Of a stretch of 64,000 nt of DNA, positions 52,488 through 61,845 are shown one piece after another. A program made the position numbers and the translations under genes. Position 1 is the first letter of the stretch; every line of letters starts with the position of its first letter. Source of the stretch: Desulfomicrobium apsheronum (GTDB taxonomy: Bacteria; Desulfobacterota; Desulfovibrionia; Desulfovibrionales; Desulfomicrobiaceae). The stretch is taken from contig NZ_FORX01000008.1 of NCBI RefSeq assembly GCF_900114115.1, positions 62,001 through 126,000 on the forward strand, written 5' to 3'. The notes beneath the pieces were generated by a model. It was not told where the DNA came from. It made no database searches and saw nothing but the letters and a program-made list of their open reading frames with translations.

Positions 52488-53787
52488 GGGGTGTGTCCAG
52501 GATGACGGGTTGCATGAGAGTGGGTCCGAGAGCTTCCCACTGGGCGTCGGCAGTACGGACCAGGATGGAGGGCGTCCAGGCCGGCATGTCATTCAGGAGG
52601 TACCACAGGGCCAGGATTTCGGCATCAAGATCGGCCGCGTTCGGAGCCAGGAGGCTTCGAATCCACGCGGCAAGGGGCCTGGGCGAGAAAGGGGTGGCAC
52701 TCCATTGCCTGCGCGCCTCGTCAAGAAACTCGCCGCGCCACGGCGCCTGGATGTTCCTGACCGGCTCCGGCACGAAGGCGGACAAGGCCGCCAGCGCCGC
52801 AGGGTCAAGGGTGACAGGACTTTGGCTCTGAGAAGCGCTGAGTTCCAGGCTGATGGCGCACGGACGGTTCTGAGCAACCACGGGCATGCTTAAGGGTTCG
52901 CGCAGGGCCAGGCGCAGCAGGTCGAGCTGCAGCCGCCCCAGGGCGTCGCGTCGGGACAGGGAGCCGACAAAGGACTGGTAGGAAACGCATTGCCGCACGA
53001 ACCGGATGAGATTTGCGAGCATGCGCTCGATGCGGTGACGCATCCCCTCCAGAAAATCCAGCGCCCGCCCAATGGCGGTGCGCAGCTCGGGCTGGGAAAA
53101 ACGGTCATGACATTCCGAGAGCGCAGCCATGAGCGGCATGTAGGCAGAGCCGTCCTGGACCGCGTCAAGCAGCTCGTCCAGATACTCGCGCCCCTTACGC
53201 ACCGCGGCCAGGGCCTCCTCGAAGGCCTGCTGATCCTGCCCGCTGCCAAGGCGCTTGGCTGTCTGCTCCTGATCGAGGAGCCCTTCTTCTATGGACAGAA
53301 GCTTGTACTCGATCTTCTCCCGGATGGTGCCATGGAAGAAATGGGTCAGCCACTTGGAAAGCTCCGCAGGATCGCCTTGCGCCATCTCCTGTCGCAGGGA
53401 AGCATGGGCCTGATTCAAGAGGGTGCACAGATCCTCACTGCCAAAGTCCGCATCCTCCAGCAGATCCCGGGCAAGACTTCGCCCAAGCCGCGTCAGGCAG
53501 TACTCCTGCGCCCGTGAATCCGCGACCGACGTGCGCACCATCCTGAAGCGCACCAGCCGGTCAATGACCTGCGCCGGCTGGGAAACATCATCCTCCATGC
53601 CAAGCTGAACCGCGGCATGGGAAAGCTGCTGACGCAGCTCACGGTCGGAAATTCTCGCCGCCTCCGTGGCCATCTCTCGAAAATACAGCCAGCCGACGAA
53701 AAGCAGGTCCTGCTTGGAAAGCTCGAGGCCGCGCGGAAAGCGGTTGGCTAGGCTACTCAGTTTAAAGATGATGTCCTGCTGCTGCAT
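52480..53787 (-). CDS. jetA: Wadjet protein JetA (MukF-like kleisin)
   Basis: This 435-residue, mostly helical protein opens with a winged-helix region (LSKQDLLFVGWLYFREMA, ISDRELRQQLSHAAVQLGM) and continues with helices such as GREYLDELLDAVQDGS and GRALDFLEGMRHRIERMLAN. Position at the head of jetABCD and size fit the kleisin subunit. Subtype (I, II or III) cannot be fixed without profile searches. Confidence 0.87.
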   Translation of the reverse strand: MQQQDIIFKLSSLANRFPRGLELSKQDLLFVGWLYFREMATEAARISDRELRQQLSHAAVQLGMEDDVSQPAQVIDRLVRFRMVRTSVADSRAQEYCLTRLGRSLARDLLEDADFGSEDLCTLLNQAHASLRQEMAQGDPAELSKWLTHFFHGTIREKIEYKLLSIEEGLLDQEQTAKRLGSGQDQQAFEEALAAVRKGREYLDELLDAVQDGSAYMPLMAALSECHDRFSQPELRTAIGRALDFLEGMRHRIERMLANLIRFVRQCVSYQSFVGSLSRRDALGRLQLDLLRLALREPLSMPVVAQNRPCAISLELSASQSQSPVTLDPAALAALSAFVPEPVRNIQAPWRGEFLDEARRQWSATPFSPRPLAAWIRSLLAPNAADLDAEILALWYLLNDMPAWTPSILVRTADAQWEALGPTLMQPVILDTPHV

Positions 53788-54447
53788 GCCGACAGGAGAT
53801 ATACGGATTGCCGCTCATGGTCCAGAACGTCTCATACAGATGGATGCCATATTACAAAAATTAAGATTTCTTTATTATCACCGCACAAAAGAATATAAAT
53901 TACAACAACTAATCCAATGTAATAGTTTTAAGAAAAAATAGTAATATATTTTTTACAAAACATCAGCTCATTGTCTCAACGGTAAAAACTTGCATATATT
54001 TTACAAAATAACTATAATTATAACGAACATTTATAATAAAATTTATATATACAGGAGTCTTTTTCAAATACATCCACTACTGAAGAGTTTTAATACTAAT
54101 TGATAAAAATTAGCAGATTATTTTTCACAGAATAACATATACTTATGGCAATGTAGGCGGAATTAAAGTGCGGACAGGAGCAAGATTTGCTTATTGCGAG
54201 AGAAATGTGTCTCACTTTGAAAGATCGCATACCAGCTGGAATGAAGCCTATCTAGCGCCCAGCACGTTATCCATAAGGGAAACGCGGTAAACGAACTCAA
54301 ACGCCAATCAGTGGTTATTAGATCTATTTATTATTTACATTATCGATATTTGTATGTTACTTTTTTCCATCAAAACACAAAAATAGCGTAAGCAAAATTT
54401 GTGCTAAAAGCTAACAATCAAATTCCCATAGATTATCAGGAGAAAAC
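53788..54447. other. AT-rich intergenic region
   Basis: These 660 bp are strongly AT-rich compared with both sides, especially 53,860-54,170. No frame has a credible start, and a few frames of 30-45 codons near 54,170-54,290 look like decayed coding sequence. The promoters of jetA (left) and the MucR-like gene (right) must lie here. Confidence 0.55.
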
Positions 54448-54849
54448 ATGGAAGATTATCTCAAACAAGCAATCGAAATCGTAAAAGCCCAAGCATCTGT
54501 CCGCAATATGAGCGAAGAAGAGATCACATCCATGATCAAAACCTTGGCTGGCAGCATTCGTGGAGTCGCTGAAGGTGTTGCGCCAGTTGTCGAAACCGAA
54601 CCAGCTGTCGACCCCAAAAATGCCATCAGAGAGAAAAGCGTCATCTGCTGCGAGTGCGGAAAGTCATTTAAAGTCTTGACAAAGCGTCACCTTATAATCC
54701 ACGGGCTCACTCCCGAACAGTACAAGGAAAAATACGGCTACAAGAAAGGTACTCCTTTGGTGGCAAAATATCTGGCCCGTGATCGTCGGAAGACCATGCA
54801 GGACATGAAGTTGTGGGAGAAGCGCAAAAAGACCACTAAATCCGAATAA
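54448..54849 (+). CDS. MucR/Ros-family zinc-finger regulator
   Basis: The 133-residue protein has an N-terminal helical oligomerisation region (YLKQAIEIVKAQ, MSEEEITSMIKTLA) and a Ros/MucR zinc finger CCECGKSFKVLTKRHLIIHG, followed by LTPEQYKEKYGYKKGTPLV and a basic tail. MucR proteins control exopolysaccharide and motility genes and can act as AT-rich DNA silencers. It lies between AT-rich island DNA and the polysaccharide locus. AGGAGAAAAC sets the start. Confidence 0.9.
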   Translation: MEDYLKQAIEIVKAQASVRNMSEEEITSMIKTLAGSIRGVAEGVAPVVETEPAVDPKNAIREKSVICCECGKSFKVLTKRHLIIHGLTPEQYKEKYGYKKGTPLVAKYLARDRRKTMQDMKLWEKRKKTTKSE

Positions 54850-55088
54850 ATTAACACGAGGATGGATGGCGTCCTATCTCTCAGGATGCCTATTGCTTGT
54901 TCATAACGCAATTTATTTGCCGGAAGGCAGCACCTTCGTGAGTGAACCAAATTGCACGAGGTTCGAGTCTACTAAAATCAAGACCACCTGAACATTTCAG
55001 CCCGCGTGTCGACAGTGAAGTCCTAAACAAACGAAAAGCCCCGGAGCTTGTGACTCAGGGGCTTTTCGTTTGTTGACGTGTTCATCGG
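54850..55088. terminator. gap with a strong hairpin terminator
   Basis: No gene is seen. At 55,025-55,074 the arms AAACAAACGAAAAGCCCC and GGGGCTTTTCGTTTGTT form a 17-bp perfect stem, a bidirectional terminator between the MucR-like gene and the Fic remnant. Confidence 0.8.
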
Positions 55089-55328
55089 CTAGGTTATGCC
55101 GAGTAGATACCAATAGGGCTCGAAACTTCGTTCGACCAACTGAACAAGCTGCTGGACGACTGGACCGTAGTCCGCGTCCTTCCCCGCCTTCTCCAGATTC
55201 TGGTAATACACGAGCCAATCCTCAACCGGGATGATGGCAGTCGGAAATCCTGCCCGCATGAGTTCCAGATTCATGACGAGCCTGGAAGTCCTGCCGGTGC
55301 CGTCCCGAAAGGGATGAATGCTTATCAA
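55089..55328 (-). pseudogene. Fic-domain protein, C-terminal fragment
   Basis: The frame contains the Fic active-site motif HPFRDGTGRTSRLVMNLELM, then RAGFPTAIIPVEDWLVYYQN and ends normally. An in-frame stop lies a few codons upstream of the motif, and the N-terminal half with the fold's first helices is missing; possible continuation (SFAHLGVLKS) is in another frame. It is a broken Fic AMP-transferase gene. Confidence 0.75.
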
Positions 55329-55696
55329 GCCTGGACTTCAGAACGCCCAGGTGAGCGAAGGAGTCATGATGCATGGCATGTCCTTTTTATTTTTCGAATT
55401 TGGTAAACGCGCAGAAGTGTTTTTTCATCAAGCGACCAAGTTTAGGCCCTAGATACCACCTACATTCGGAAAGCCCAAGATTTCATCCCCTAAAGCTTTA
55501 GCCAACCACTTTTTCCCGCCTCGTCCAAGTGCAAACCAACCAAACGTCACAACCCGCAAAAAATACGCAATCTTACCGTATTATTATTCCTCCGCATCCT
55601 TCTTGAATTGAAGTAAACATCTCCTGAAGATTAAATGATACGCTCGCAAGTTCACAACCGCGATGGCAATAGCCGAATTTCCTGGAGGTTAGTTTC
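55329..55696. other. intergenic region before the polysaccharide locus
   Basis: No gene is supported in these 368 bp. They probably hold the promoter of the secreted-protein gene at 55,697, but I see no clear -35/-10 pair. AT-rich patches could be MucR-type binding DNA. Confidence 0.45.
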
Positions 55697-56404
55697 ATGT
55701 ATTTACCCAGTTCCTTGTTCGTAAAAGCAGTCTTGACCATCTTTCTGCTTCTCGGGTTCACTACGCTGGCCATGGCCACCCAGGGCACCTTGGCCATCAC
55801 CACCCAAGGCACCTCGGACATGACCACCCAGGGCAACCTCTCGCCCTCGGAGTCCGCCCTCGCCGCCCAGGCTGCAGCCGAAAAAAAGGCTACGGAAATC
55901 GGCAAGCAGGCGCTGCAAGCCGCCGAAGAAGCCAAAAAAGCCAAGGAGAACAATGCCATTGAAATAGTTGCCGCATACGAAGCCATCGCGGCGGCCTTCT
56001 CCAAAGCCCAACAAGGTTACGAACAGGCCGCCATGCTCTATGGCAAGGCGGCCCTCGCATATGCGTCAGGAAATGCCGATGCAGCCGGACTCGATGTACT
56101 CTTGGCGCAGTCTGCCGAAAGTGGATCCGCCAAGATTTTTGGACAGGCTTATAGTAGCTTAATTCTCTGCCAATCAGGGTATTACACCAAGGCCATAGCT
56201 GCGGCGAAAGAAGCCGACAGCATGCCAAGCCCTGTCCAGGCAAATGTTGTCGAAGGTGGCGAAGGGGAAGTCGGGGCGGGTCTTGAAGAACAGGAAGGCT
56301 CCTCGGTCATGGCTGGCGGCTCCACCATCACGTCTCCCGTCATGCAGGCATCCCCCTCGGCATTCTCGGGTTCAGGCGGGCGTACGACGGCCAGTGGCTT
56401 CTGA
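55697..56404 (+). CDS. secreted Ala-rich protein with short internal repeats, unknown function
   Basis: The 235-residue protein has a signal peptide (FVKAVLTIFLLLGFTTLAMA). After it come three TTQG-type repeats (ATQGTLAI, TTQGTSDM, TTQGNLS), then an Ala/Lys/Glu helical region (AAQAAAEKKATEIGKQALQA) and a low-complexity Gly/Ser tail. It could be a periplasmic or surface component of the polysaccharide locus that follows. No family recognised. Confidence 0.75.
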   Translation: MYLPSSLFVKAVLTIFLLLGFTTLAMATQGTLAITTQGTSDMTTQGNLSPSESALAAQAAAEKKATEIGKQALQAAEEAKKAKENNAIEIVAAYEAIAAAFSKAQQGYEQAAMLYGKAALAYASGNADAAGLDVLLAQSAESGSAKIFGQAYSSLILCQSGYYTKAIAAAKEADSMPSPVQANVVEGGEGEVGAGLEEQEGSSVMAGGSTITSPVMQASPSAFSGSGGRTTASGF

Positions 56405-56534
56405 TTCGCCTTTTCGACACGACACGCCAATCTTTCAGACGGGACGACAGGGTCCGCAAAAGGCGCCAGGCAACAGGACGCGCGCCGACGGCGTCCCGTA
56501 TTCTTTCATATGACACGATACGTTTGGAGAGGAC

Positions 56535-57770
56535 ATGGATTCCAAAGGACAATTTCTGATTATTATCGCAATACTCCTGCTGCCGCTGAACGCCTTCGCC
56601 GAGGGGAACATCCGCATCGGACGGATTCAGATCCACCCGGGTCTGGGCTATGAACTGACCCATGACTCCAACATCTTCAAGGAAAGCGAGCGAGAACGGG
56701 CAGATTTCATTCATACGCTGCGACCCGGGGTCCTCGCAAAGTATCAAGGCGATGGCGACAACTTCCTCATGGCCAGCTACGACCTCGGCGCGATCCGTTA
56801 CGCCGAATACACGGATAACGATTATATCGAACACAACGGAATGATCTCTGGGCTATACCGAACTCCGGTGGGTTTCTACGGTCGCTTCGACAACATATTC
56901 TCCCATACGGCCGACCCCTTGGGCAGTAGCAACAGCTATCGCGAGAATGACCCCAAGGTCCGGCGTTGGTTCAACGAGGGCGTCCTAGGCTTGGGCTACG
57001 AACGCAACCGCCTGCGAGTCGAGGCCAACTATGGCAATCACTACGAGCGGTATCTCGAAAACGAGGATAGCTGGCAGAACCGCAACGACCATCAATATGG
57101 TCTGCTCGGGTACTACCGCATACTTCCTCGGACATCGCTTCTGGCACAATATCGTCTGACCGATATCAACTACACCAACCAGAACAACGGCGACAATACA
57201 CGAGGCATCGACGGCGACACATCCCAGGACGCCCTGTTCCACCAGTTCTTCATCGGTCTCAATTTTGATCCGACGGGCAAGGTGAATGGGGAATTAAAGT
57301 TAGGCATCGGACACAAGGACTATGTCAACGACAAGGATTGGAACGATGAGGAATATGAAGATGTGACCACTTGGTTGGCCGAGACGGATTTGGATTGGGC
57401 CATGAGCGCCAAGACCAAGTTCAACGTGAAATTCTCGCGTTCCCTCAAGGACTCTACCGAATCCTATGCCACCCGCTTCACCACCACAGCCTTCGGCCTG
57501 GGAGTCCGCCACACGTTCTTCGAACAGTTCACTGCATACGCTAGCTCCGGTTATTCCCTGGATGAATACGACAATACTTCATCCACGCTGGACTCACGGC
57601 ATGACAAAACGTTCACGGCTGCTACAGGCATCGAGTATCAGTTCAAGAACTGGATCAAAGACTGGCTGACAATTGGCCTAGGCTACAACTTCGAAAACCG
57701 CGTGTCGAACTTCGATGACGAAGAATTCAAGGATCACCGCACAACTCTGAATTTTCTCGCCGCTTTCTAA
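56535..57770 (+). CDS. outer-membrane beta-barrel protein of the polysaccharide locus
   Basis: The 411-residue protein has a signal peptide ending NAFA and then alternating aromatic beta-strands (GLGYELTHDSNIFK, FLMASYDLGAIRYAEY, FNVKFSRSLKD), ending in FLAAF with the C-terminal Phe of outer-membrane barrels. It fits the capsule-associated beta-barrel group (BBP2-like). It probably forms the outer-membrane part of the exporter with the next gene. Confidence 0.85.
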   Translation: MDSKGQFLIIIAILLLPLNAFAEGNIRIGRIQIHPGLGYELTHDSNIFKESERERADFIHTLRPGVLAKYQGDGDNFLMASYDLGAIRYAEYTDNDYIEHNGMISGLYRTPVGFYGRFDNIFSHTADPLGSSNSYRENDPKVRRWFNEGVLGLGYERNRLRVEANYGNHYERYLENEDSWQNRNDHQYGLLGYYRILPRTSLLAQYRLTDINYTNQNNGDNTRGIDGDTSQDALFHQFFIGLNFDPTGKVNGELKLGIGHKDYVNDKDWNDEEYEDVTTWLAETDLDWAMSAKTKFNVKFSRSLKDSTESYATRFTTTAFGLGVRHTFFEQFTAYASSGYSLDEYDNTSSTLDSRHDKTFTAATGIEYQFKNWIKDWLTIGLGYNFENRVSNFDDEEFKDHRTTLNFLAAF

Positions 57771-57798
57771 CAGCCATTTTCAAGGAATCTTACAGCAT

Positions 57799-58818
57799 AT
57801 GAGCCATCTGATAAAAAGCATATCCAGTTGCGTCCTTTTGGCGACGCTTTGCGCCTGCGTCGGGGGACTAACCCCCTCATACGCCCCGCAACATACCGAA
57901 CTCGAAATCGTCAAGGAAATCAGGGAAAAACAGAAAGGCGACTCCTCTCTAGACCCGGACATTCAGGTAAATCTGGAATCCTCATCCCACATTTCCGTAC
58001 AAGATTATCTCAAGAGCTTCGGGCAGACGTCTGCCGGCAACCGGGAATACACCGTCGGCGGAAACGATGTGCTGAGCATCATGGTCTACGAGGAGAAGGA
58101 TCTCTCCCGCGATTCCGTGACCGTGGCCACGGACGGCAGCATCACGTTCCCCTTGCTTGGCCGGGTCCAAGTAGGAGGAATGACCCCGGCCCAAATTGAG
58201 GAGCGCATCGCTTACGCCCTCACGTCACAAGGCTACCTCGTCAGCCCCCACGTCTCCGTGAGCGTCAAGGAATTCAGGAGCAAGAATGTTGTCGTGCTCG
58301 GAGCCGTCAAAAATCCGGGCCGGTATAATCTTCAGTCCCAGGAAACGCTCCTCGACATCCTGTCAAGGGCCGGAGGAGTCGATTTCTCAAGTGGCGGGAG
58401 CAGGACCACAATCATGCGTAACGAGCCTGTAAATAATAGTCAGACGCAACGTCTGGCCATCACCCTGAACATCAAGCGTCTCTTCAGTGGCGAAGACCAG
58501 TTCGGCAATCTGCTGTTGCAAAACGAGGACGTGATCTTCATTCCCATGGCCGAAAAGGTCTACATCATGGGCGAGGTCATGAAACCGGGCGAATACGTCA
58601 TCGAGGACCGCGACGCCACGGTCATTGAATCCATCGGCATGGCTGGAGGCTTCACTCGCATCGCCGCCCCCAACCGCACGACCATCATCCGCATGGAAAA
58701 CGGCCGGGAGCGCATCCTCACCGTCCCGGTGGACGACATCACGCAAAAAGGGCTGAGAAGTAGTGACATCACCCTGCGCGACAAGGACATCGTCATCGTC
58801 CCCGAAAGCTATTTCTAA
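57799..58818 (+). CDS. polysaccharide export lipoprotein (Wza-like)
   Basis: The 339-residue protein has a lipoprotein-type signal (CVLLATLCAC). The Poly_export domain begins YTVGGNDVLSIMVYEEKDLS, with DGSITFPLLGRVQVGGMTP, and two SLBB-type segments (VVVLGAVKNPGRYNL and VYIMGEVMKPGEYVI). It forms the outer-membrane translocon ring of Wzx/Wzy-type systems. The Wzc-like gene follows by 22 bp. Confidence 0.93.
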   Translation: MSHLIKSISSCVLLATLCACVGGLTPSYAPQHTELEIVKEIREKQKGDSSLDPDIQVNLESSSHISVQDYLKSFGQTSAGNREYTVGGNDVLSIMVYEEKDLSRDSVTVATDGSITFPLLGRVQVGGMTPAQIEERIAYALTSQGYLVSPHVSVSVKEFRSKNVVVLGAVKNPGRYNLQSQETLLDILSRAGGVDFSSGGSRTTIMRNEPVNNSQTQRLAITLNIKRLFSGEDQFGNLLLQNEDVIFIPMAEKVYIMGEVMKPGEYVIEDRDATVIESIGMAGGFTRIAAPNRTTIIRMENGRERILTVPVDDITQKGLRSSDITLRDKDIVIVPESYF

Positions 58819-58840
58819 CCATCCGCATCAGGATCAAAGC

Positions 58841-61057
58841 ATGACCAACAACTTCGACTCCATCGCAGAGGAAGTTCACCTCCGCGACTACATACGTATT
58901 CTGGCAAAGCGCAAATGGCTTGTCATCACGGCCTTTGTGCTCATCGTGGCCAGCACGGCCCTCTTCACCTTCACCATGGACCCCGTCTACGAGGCCACGG
59001 CCAAGATCGTCATCGAAAAGGAAAACCCTAACGTCGTCTCCATCGAAGAGGTCTTCGCCCTCGACGCTGCGGATTCGGACTATTCACAGACCCAGTTCGA
59101 GATCCTGCAAAGCAGGACCGTTGCCCGCAAGGTCATCGAACGGCTTGACCTGGGCAACACTGAAGAATTCAATCCCGCCCCCAAGGACGATGCCATTTCA
59201 ACCGTGAAGCAGGCTCTCCGCGAAGCCATAGACTCGGTCAAGATCGCTGTCAGAAGCATCCTGACCCCAAAGGACAAACTCGAACAGGCTCTGGCCGAGG
59301 AGTCCGATTCAAGATTGGTGGATAATTTCCTCTCTCGCCTGACCATAGATCCGGTGCGTAATTCGCGGGTGGTGAACGTCCGCTTCAAGGCCAAAGACCC
59401 TGTCCTCGCGGCGCGTATCGCCGACACTGTCACTCAGGTCTTCATCGAACTTGGCTTGGAGACCAAGCTGATGGCCGTACAAGACGCTGTCTCCTGGCTG
59501 TCCAACCGTATTCAGGAGGAAAGGGCTAAGGTCGAAGAGGCCCAGATGCGCTTTCAGAAGTATAAAGAAGAAAACTCCATCATTACCAACTTCAGTTCAG
59601 GCACCGAGCAAGTCACTCAACAGAAGCTGGCTGAACTCAACAGCAAGGCCATAGAAGCCGAGGCCGCCCGCGTCGAGGCCGAAACGCGTTACAACCAGAC
59701 CAAGGGTATCTCCTCCAACAGCCTCGACTCCGTGGCCGAGATTCTGGCCAGTCCGGTCATCCAGTCCATCAAGGCTTCTGAGATGTCGGTGCAGAACAGC
59801 CTGGCGGAAATGTCCAAAAAGTATGGTGCCAACCATCCCCAAATTATTGCAATCAAGGCTGAGTTGAACGAGCTCAGCAAGCGCAAATCCGCTGAAGTAC
59901 AAAAAATCGTCCAGTCCCTGAAAAACAACTTCGAACTGGCTCTGGCAAAGGAAAAATCCTTGAAAGAAGCCTTGCGCAGCCAGGAACAGGGAGCCCTTTC
60001 ACTCTCTAAAAAATCGATTCAGTACGGAGTGCTGCAACGCGAAGCAGAGAGCGCAAAGGAGGTCTACGATCTGCTGGTCAAGCGTTTCAAAGAGACAACG
60101 CTGACCGAGAACATGAAGACCGTCAACGTGCGCGTTGTCGACAAGGCTGAGACGCCGACTCAACCGATCAAACCCAGGAAAGCCATGAACATGCTTCTGG
60201 CTCTGGTCCTCGGGATTACTGCCGGCACTGGTCTGGCTTTCTTTGCTGAGTATCTCGACAACACACTGAAAACACCCGAGGATGTAGCTCGCTTCCTGCA
60301 TATGCCCTACCTAGGCATGATCCCCTCCATCATTGATATTGATAACAATTCGATGGCGGAGGTGTTCGTGCACAACGACCCAAAATCCGTAGCCAGTGAG
60401 TCCGTCCGCGGTCTGCGCAGCAACCTGCTCTTCTCCAAGGCCGACCAAATGCCTCAGGTCGTTTTGCTGACAAGCGCAACTCCCAAGGAGGGCAAGACTC
60501 TCGTAGCCGTCAATCTAGGTGCGGCGATGGCCCAAGCCGGCTGTAAAACCCTGCTCATCGGTGCAGACATGCGTCGACCCAGGGCACATAAGATCCTTGA
60601 ACTTGAAAACGGAGCAGGGCTTTCCAACATCCTTTCCAGCGTCAGTAGTGTCGATGAGGTCATCAAACCGACGGGCATTCCGAACCTGGATATCATTACT
60701 GCAGGGCCCGTTCCACCCAACCCTTCGGAATTGCTTGGCTCCAAACGCATGCCGGAGCTCATTGCCTCGCTCCGCGAACGCTATGAACACATCATCATCG
60801 ACACCCCGCCAGCCACTGCCGTAACCGACGCAGCCGTTCTGGCCCAGCACGCCGATGGCGTGGTGCTCATCTCCAAGGCCTTTGTAACGCCCAAGGAACT
60901 TGTCCGCTCCGCCATCGAGGCTCTCCAAAAAATAAACGCCAAAATATTCGGAGTAGTCCTCAACAGCGTCAACATGAGCAAAGAGGGGGCATACTATTAC
61001 CAGTATGCGTATTATTACTACTACGGAGAAAAAGGGAATAAGAAACGGCGAGGATAA
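58841..61057 (+). CDS. Wzc-type chain-length co-polymerase with BY-kinase domain
   Basis: The 738-residue protein has a Wzz domain with TM1 (WLVITAFVLIVASTALFTFT), a long periplasmic coiled coil (about residues 230-420), TM2 (MNMLLALVLGITAGTGLAFF) and a cytoplasmic tyrosine kinase: Walker A TPKEGKTLVAVNLG, Walker A' LLIGADMRRPR, Walker B IIIDTPP. The tail has a Tyr cluster (YYYQYAYYYYYG) for autophosphorylation. The start at 58,841 follows AGGATCAAAGC. Confidence 0.95.
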   Translation: MTNNFDSIAEEVHLRDYIRILAKRKWLVITAFVLIVASTALFTFTMDPVYEATAKIVIEKENPNVVSIEEVFALDAADSDYSQTQFEILQSRTVARKVIERLDLGNTEEFNPAPKDDAISTVKQALREAIDSVKIAVRSILTPKDKLEQALAEESDSRLVDNFLSRLTIDPVRNSRVVNVRFKAKDPVLAARIADTVTQVFIELGLETKLMAVQDAVSWLSNRIQEERAKVEEAQMRFQKYKEENSIITNFSSGTEQVTQQKLAELNSKAIEAEAARVEAETRYNQTKGISSNSLDSVAEILASPVIQSIKASEMSVQNSLAEMSKKYGANHPQIIAIKAELNELSKRKSAEVQKIVQSLKNNFELALAKEKSLKEALRSQEQGALSLSKKSIQYGVLQREAESAKEVYDLLVKRFKETTLTENMKTVNVRVVDKAETPTQPIKPRKAMNMLLALVLGITAGTGLAFFAEYLDNTLKTPEDVARFLHMPYLGMIPSIIDIDNNSMAEVFVHNDPKSVASESVRGLRSNLLFSKADQMPQVVLLTSATPKEGKTLVAVNLGAAMAQAGCKTLLIGADMRRPRAHKILELENGAGLSNILSSVSSVDEVIKPTGIPNLDIITAGPVPPNPSELLGSKRMPELIASLRERYEHIIIDTPPATAVTDAAVLAQHADGVVLISKAFVTPKELVRSAIEALQKINAKIFGVVLNSVNMSKEGAYYYQYAYYYYYGEKGNKKRRG

Positions 61058-61059
61058 TC

Positions 61060-61845
61060 ATGATCGATTTGCATTGCCATATTCTTCCAAAACTCGACGA
61101 CGGACCGGACATTGTCACCGAGAGTGTGGACATGTGCAAACAGGCCATTGCAGACGGGACAACCGACATCGTCGCTACACCGCATTTCTTCGACGGTCAC
61201 CATGACGTGAATCTGGAAGTACGCGATATATACCTAAAAAAAATCAATTTATTTCTTCATCAAAGCGGGCTTCCACTCAGATTACACGCTGGAGCGGAAG
61301 TCCGCCTCGTTCCAAAACTTGGCAAACTTCTCCGAAATCCGCATAGACTGTGCATCAATCAATCACGCTATATGCTCATTGAATTGCCATCAGTGATTCC
61401 ACAAACACTCGAACAGGAACTTTACGACCTTCAGTTGATTGGCTGCGTGCCGATACTCGCTCATCCCGAACGCTACGAATATATCCAGCGCAATCCGGAC
61501 TTTCTCCTGCATCTCGCCTCTTCGGGAGTTCTTGGCCAAATAACGGCGCAGAGCCTGCTCGGGGGATTCGGTGAAAAATGCCGACGCTGCGCGGAACTGC
61601 TTGTACACAACCGGACGGCCCATTTCGTGGCCAGCGATGCGCATTCGTCTTCTGCACGCCCCCCGCTTCTGGCTGCGGCGCGGGCTCGTATCGAGCACAT
61701 CGCCGGACACATTGAGGCTCGGGCGATGTTCGAGGAAAGACCAAGAGCGGTTCTGAGGAACCGGCCCGTCAGTATCCAATCCCCACTTCCAAGCACGCCA
61801 CGAACCATATCAGATCTGGTCGAACGTCTGGCAACCTTGTTATGA
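61060..61845 (+). CDS. PHP-family protein-tyrosine phosphatase (CpsB/YwqE-like)
   Basis: The 261-residue protein has the metal-binding motifs DLHCHILPKLDDGP, ATPHFFDGHH, AGAEVRL, LAHPERY and ASDAHS of the CpsB/YwqE phosphatases. It dephosphorylates the Tyr cluster of the co-polymerase encoded 2 bp upstream, cycling polymer synthesis. It overlaps the next gene by 4 bp. Confidence 0.93.
   Translation: MIDLHCHILPKLDDGPDIVTESVDMCKQAIADGTTDIVATPHFFDGHHDVNLEVRDIYLKKINLFLHQSGLPLRLHAGAEVRLVPKLGKLLRNPHRLCINQSRYMLIELPSVIPQTLEQELYDLQLIGCVPILAHPERYEYIQRNPDFLLHLASSGVLGQITAQSLLGGFGEKCRRCAELLVHNRTAHFVASDAHSSSARPPLLAAARARIEHIAGHIEARAMFEERPRAVLRNRPVSIQSPLPSTPRTISDLVERLATLL

Noticed and set aside
54950-54975. 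tRNA-like T-arm (GAGGTTCGAGTC) as a right attachment site of the island
   Set aside because: It does not match the 3' end of tRNA-Met beyond GGTTCGA and no acceptor stem is present.
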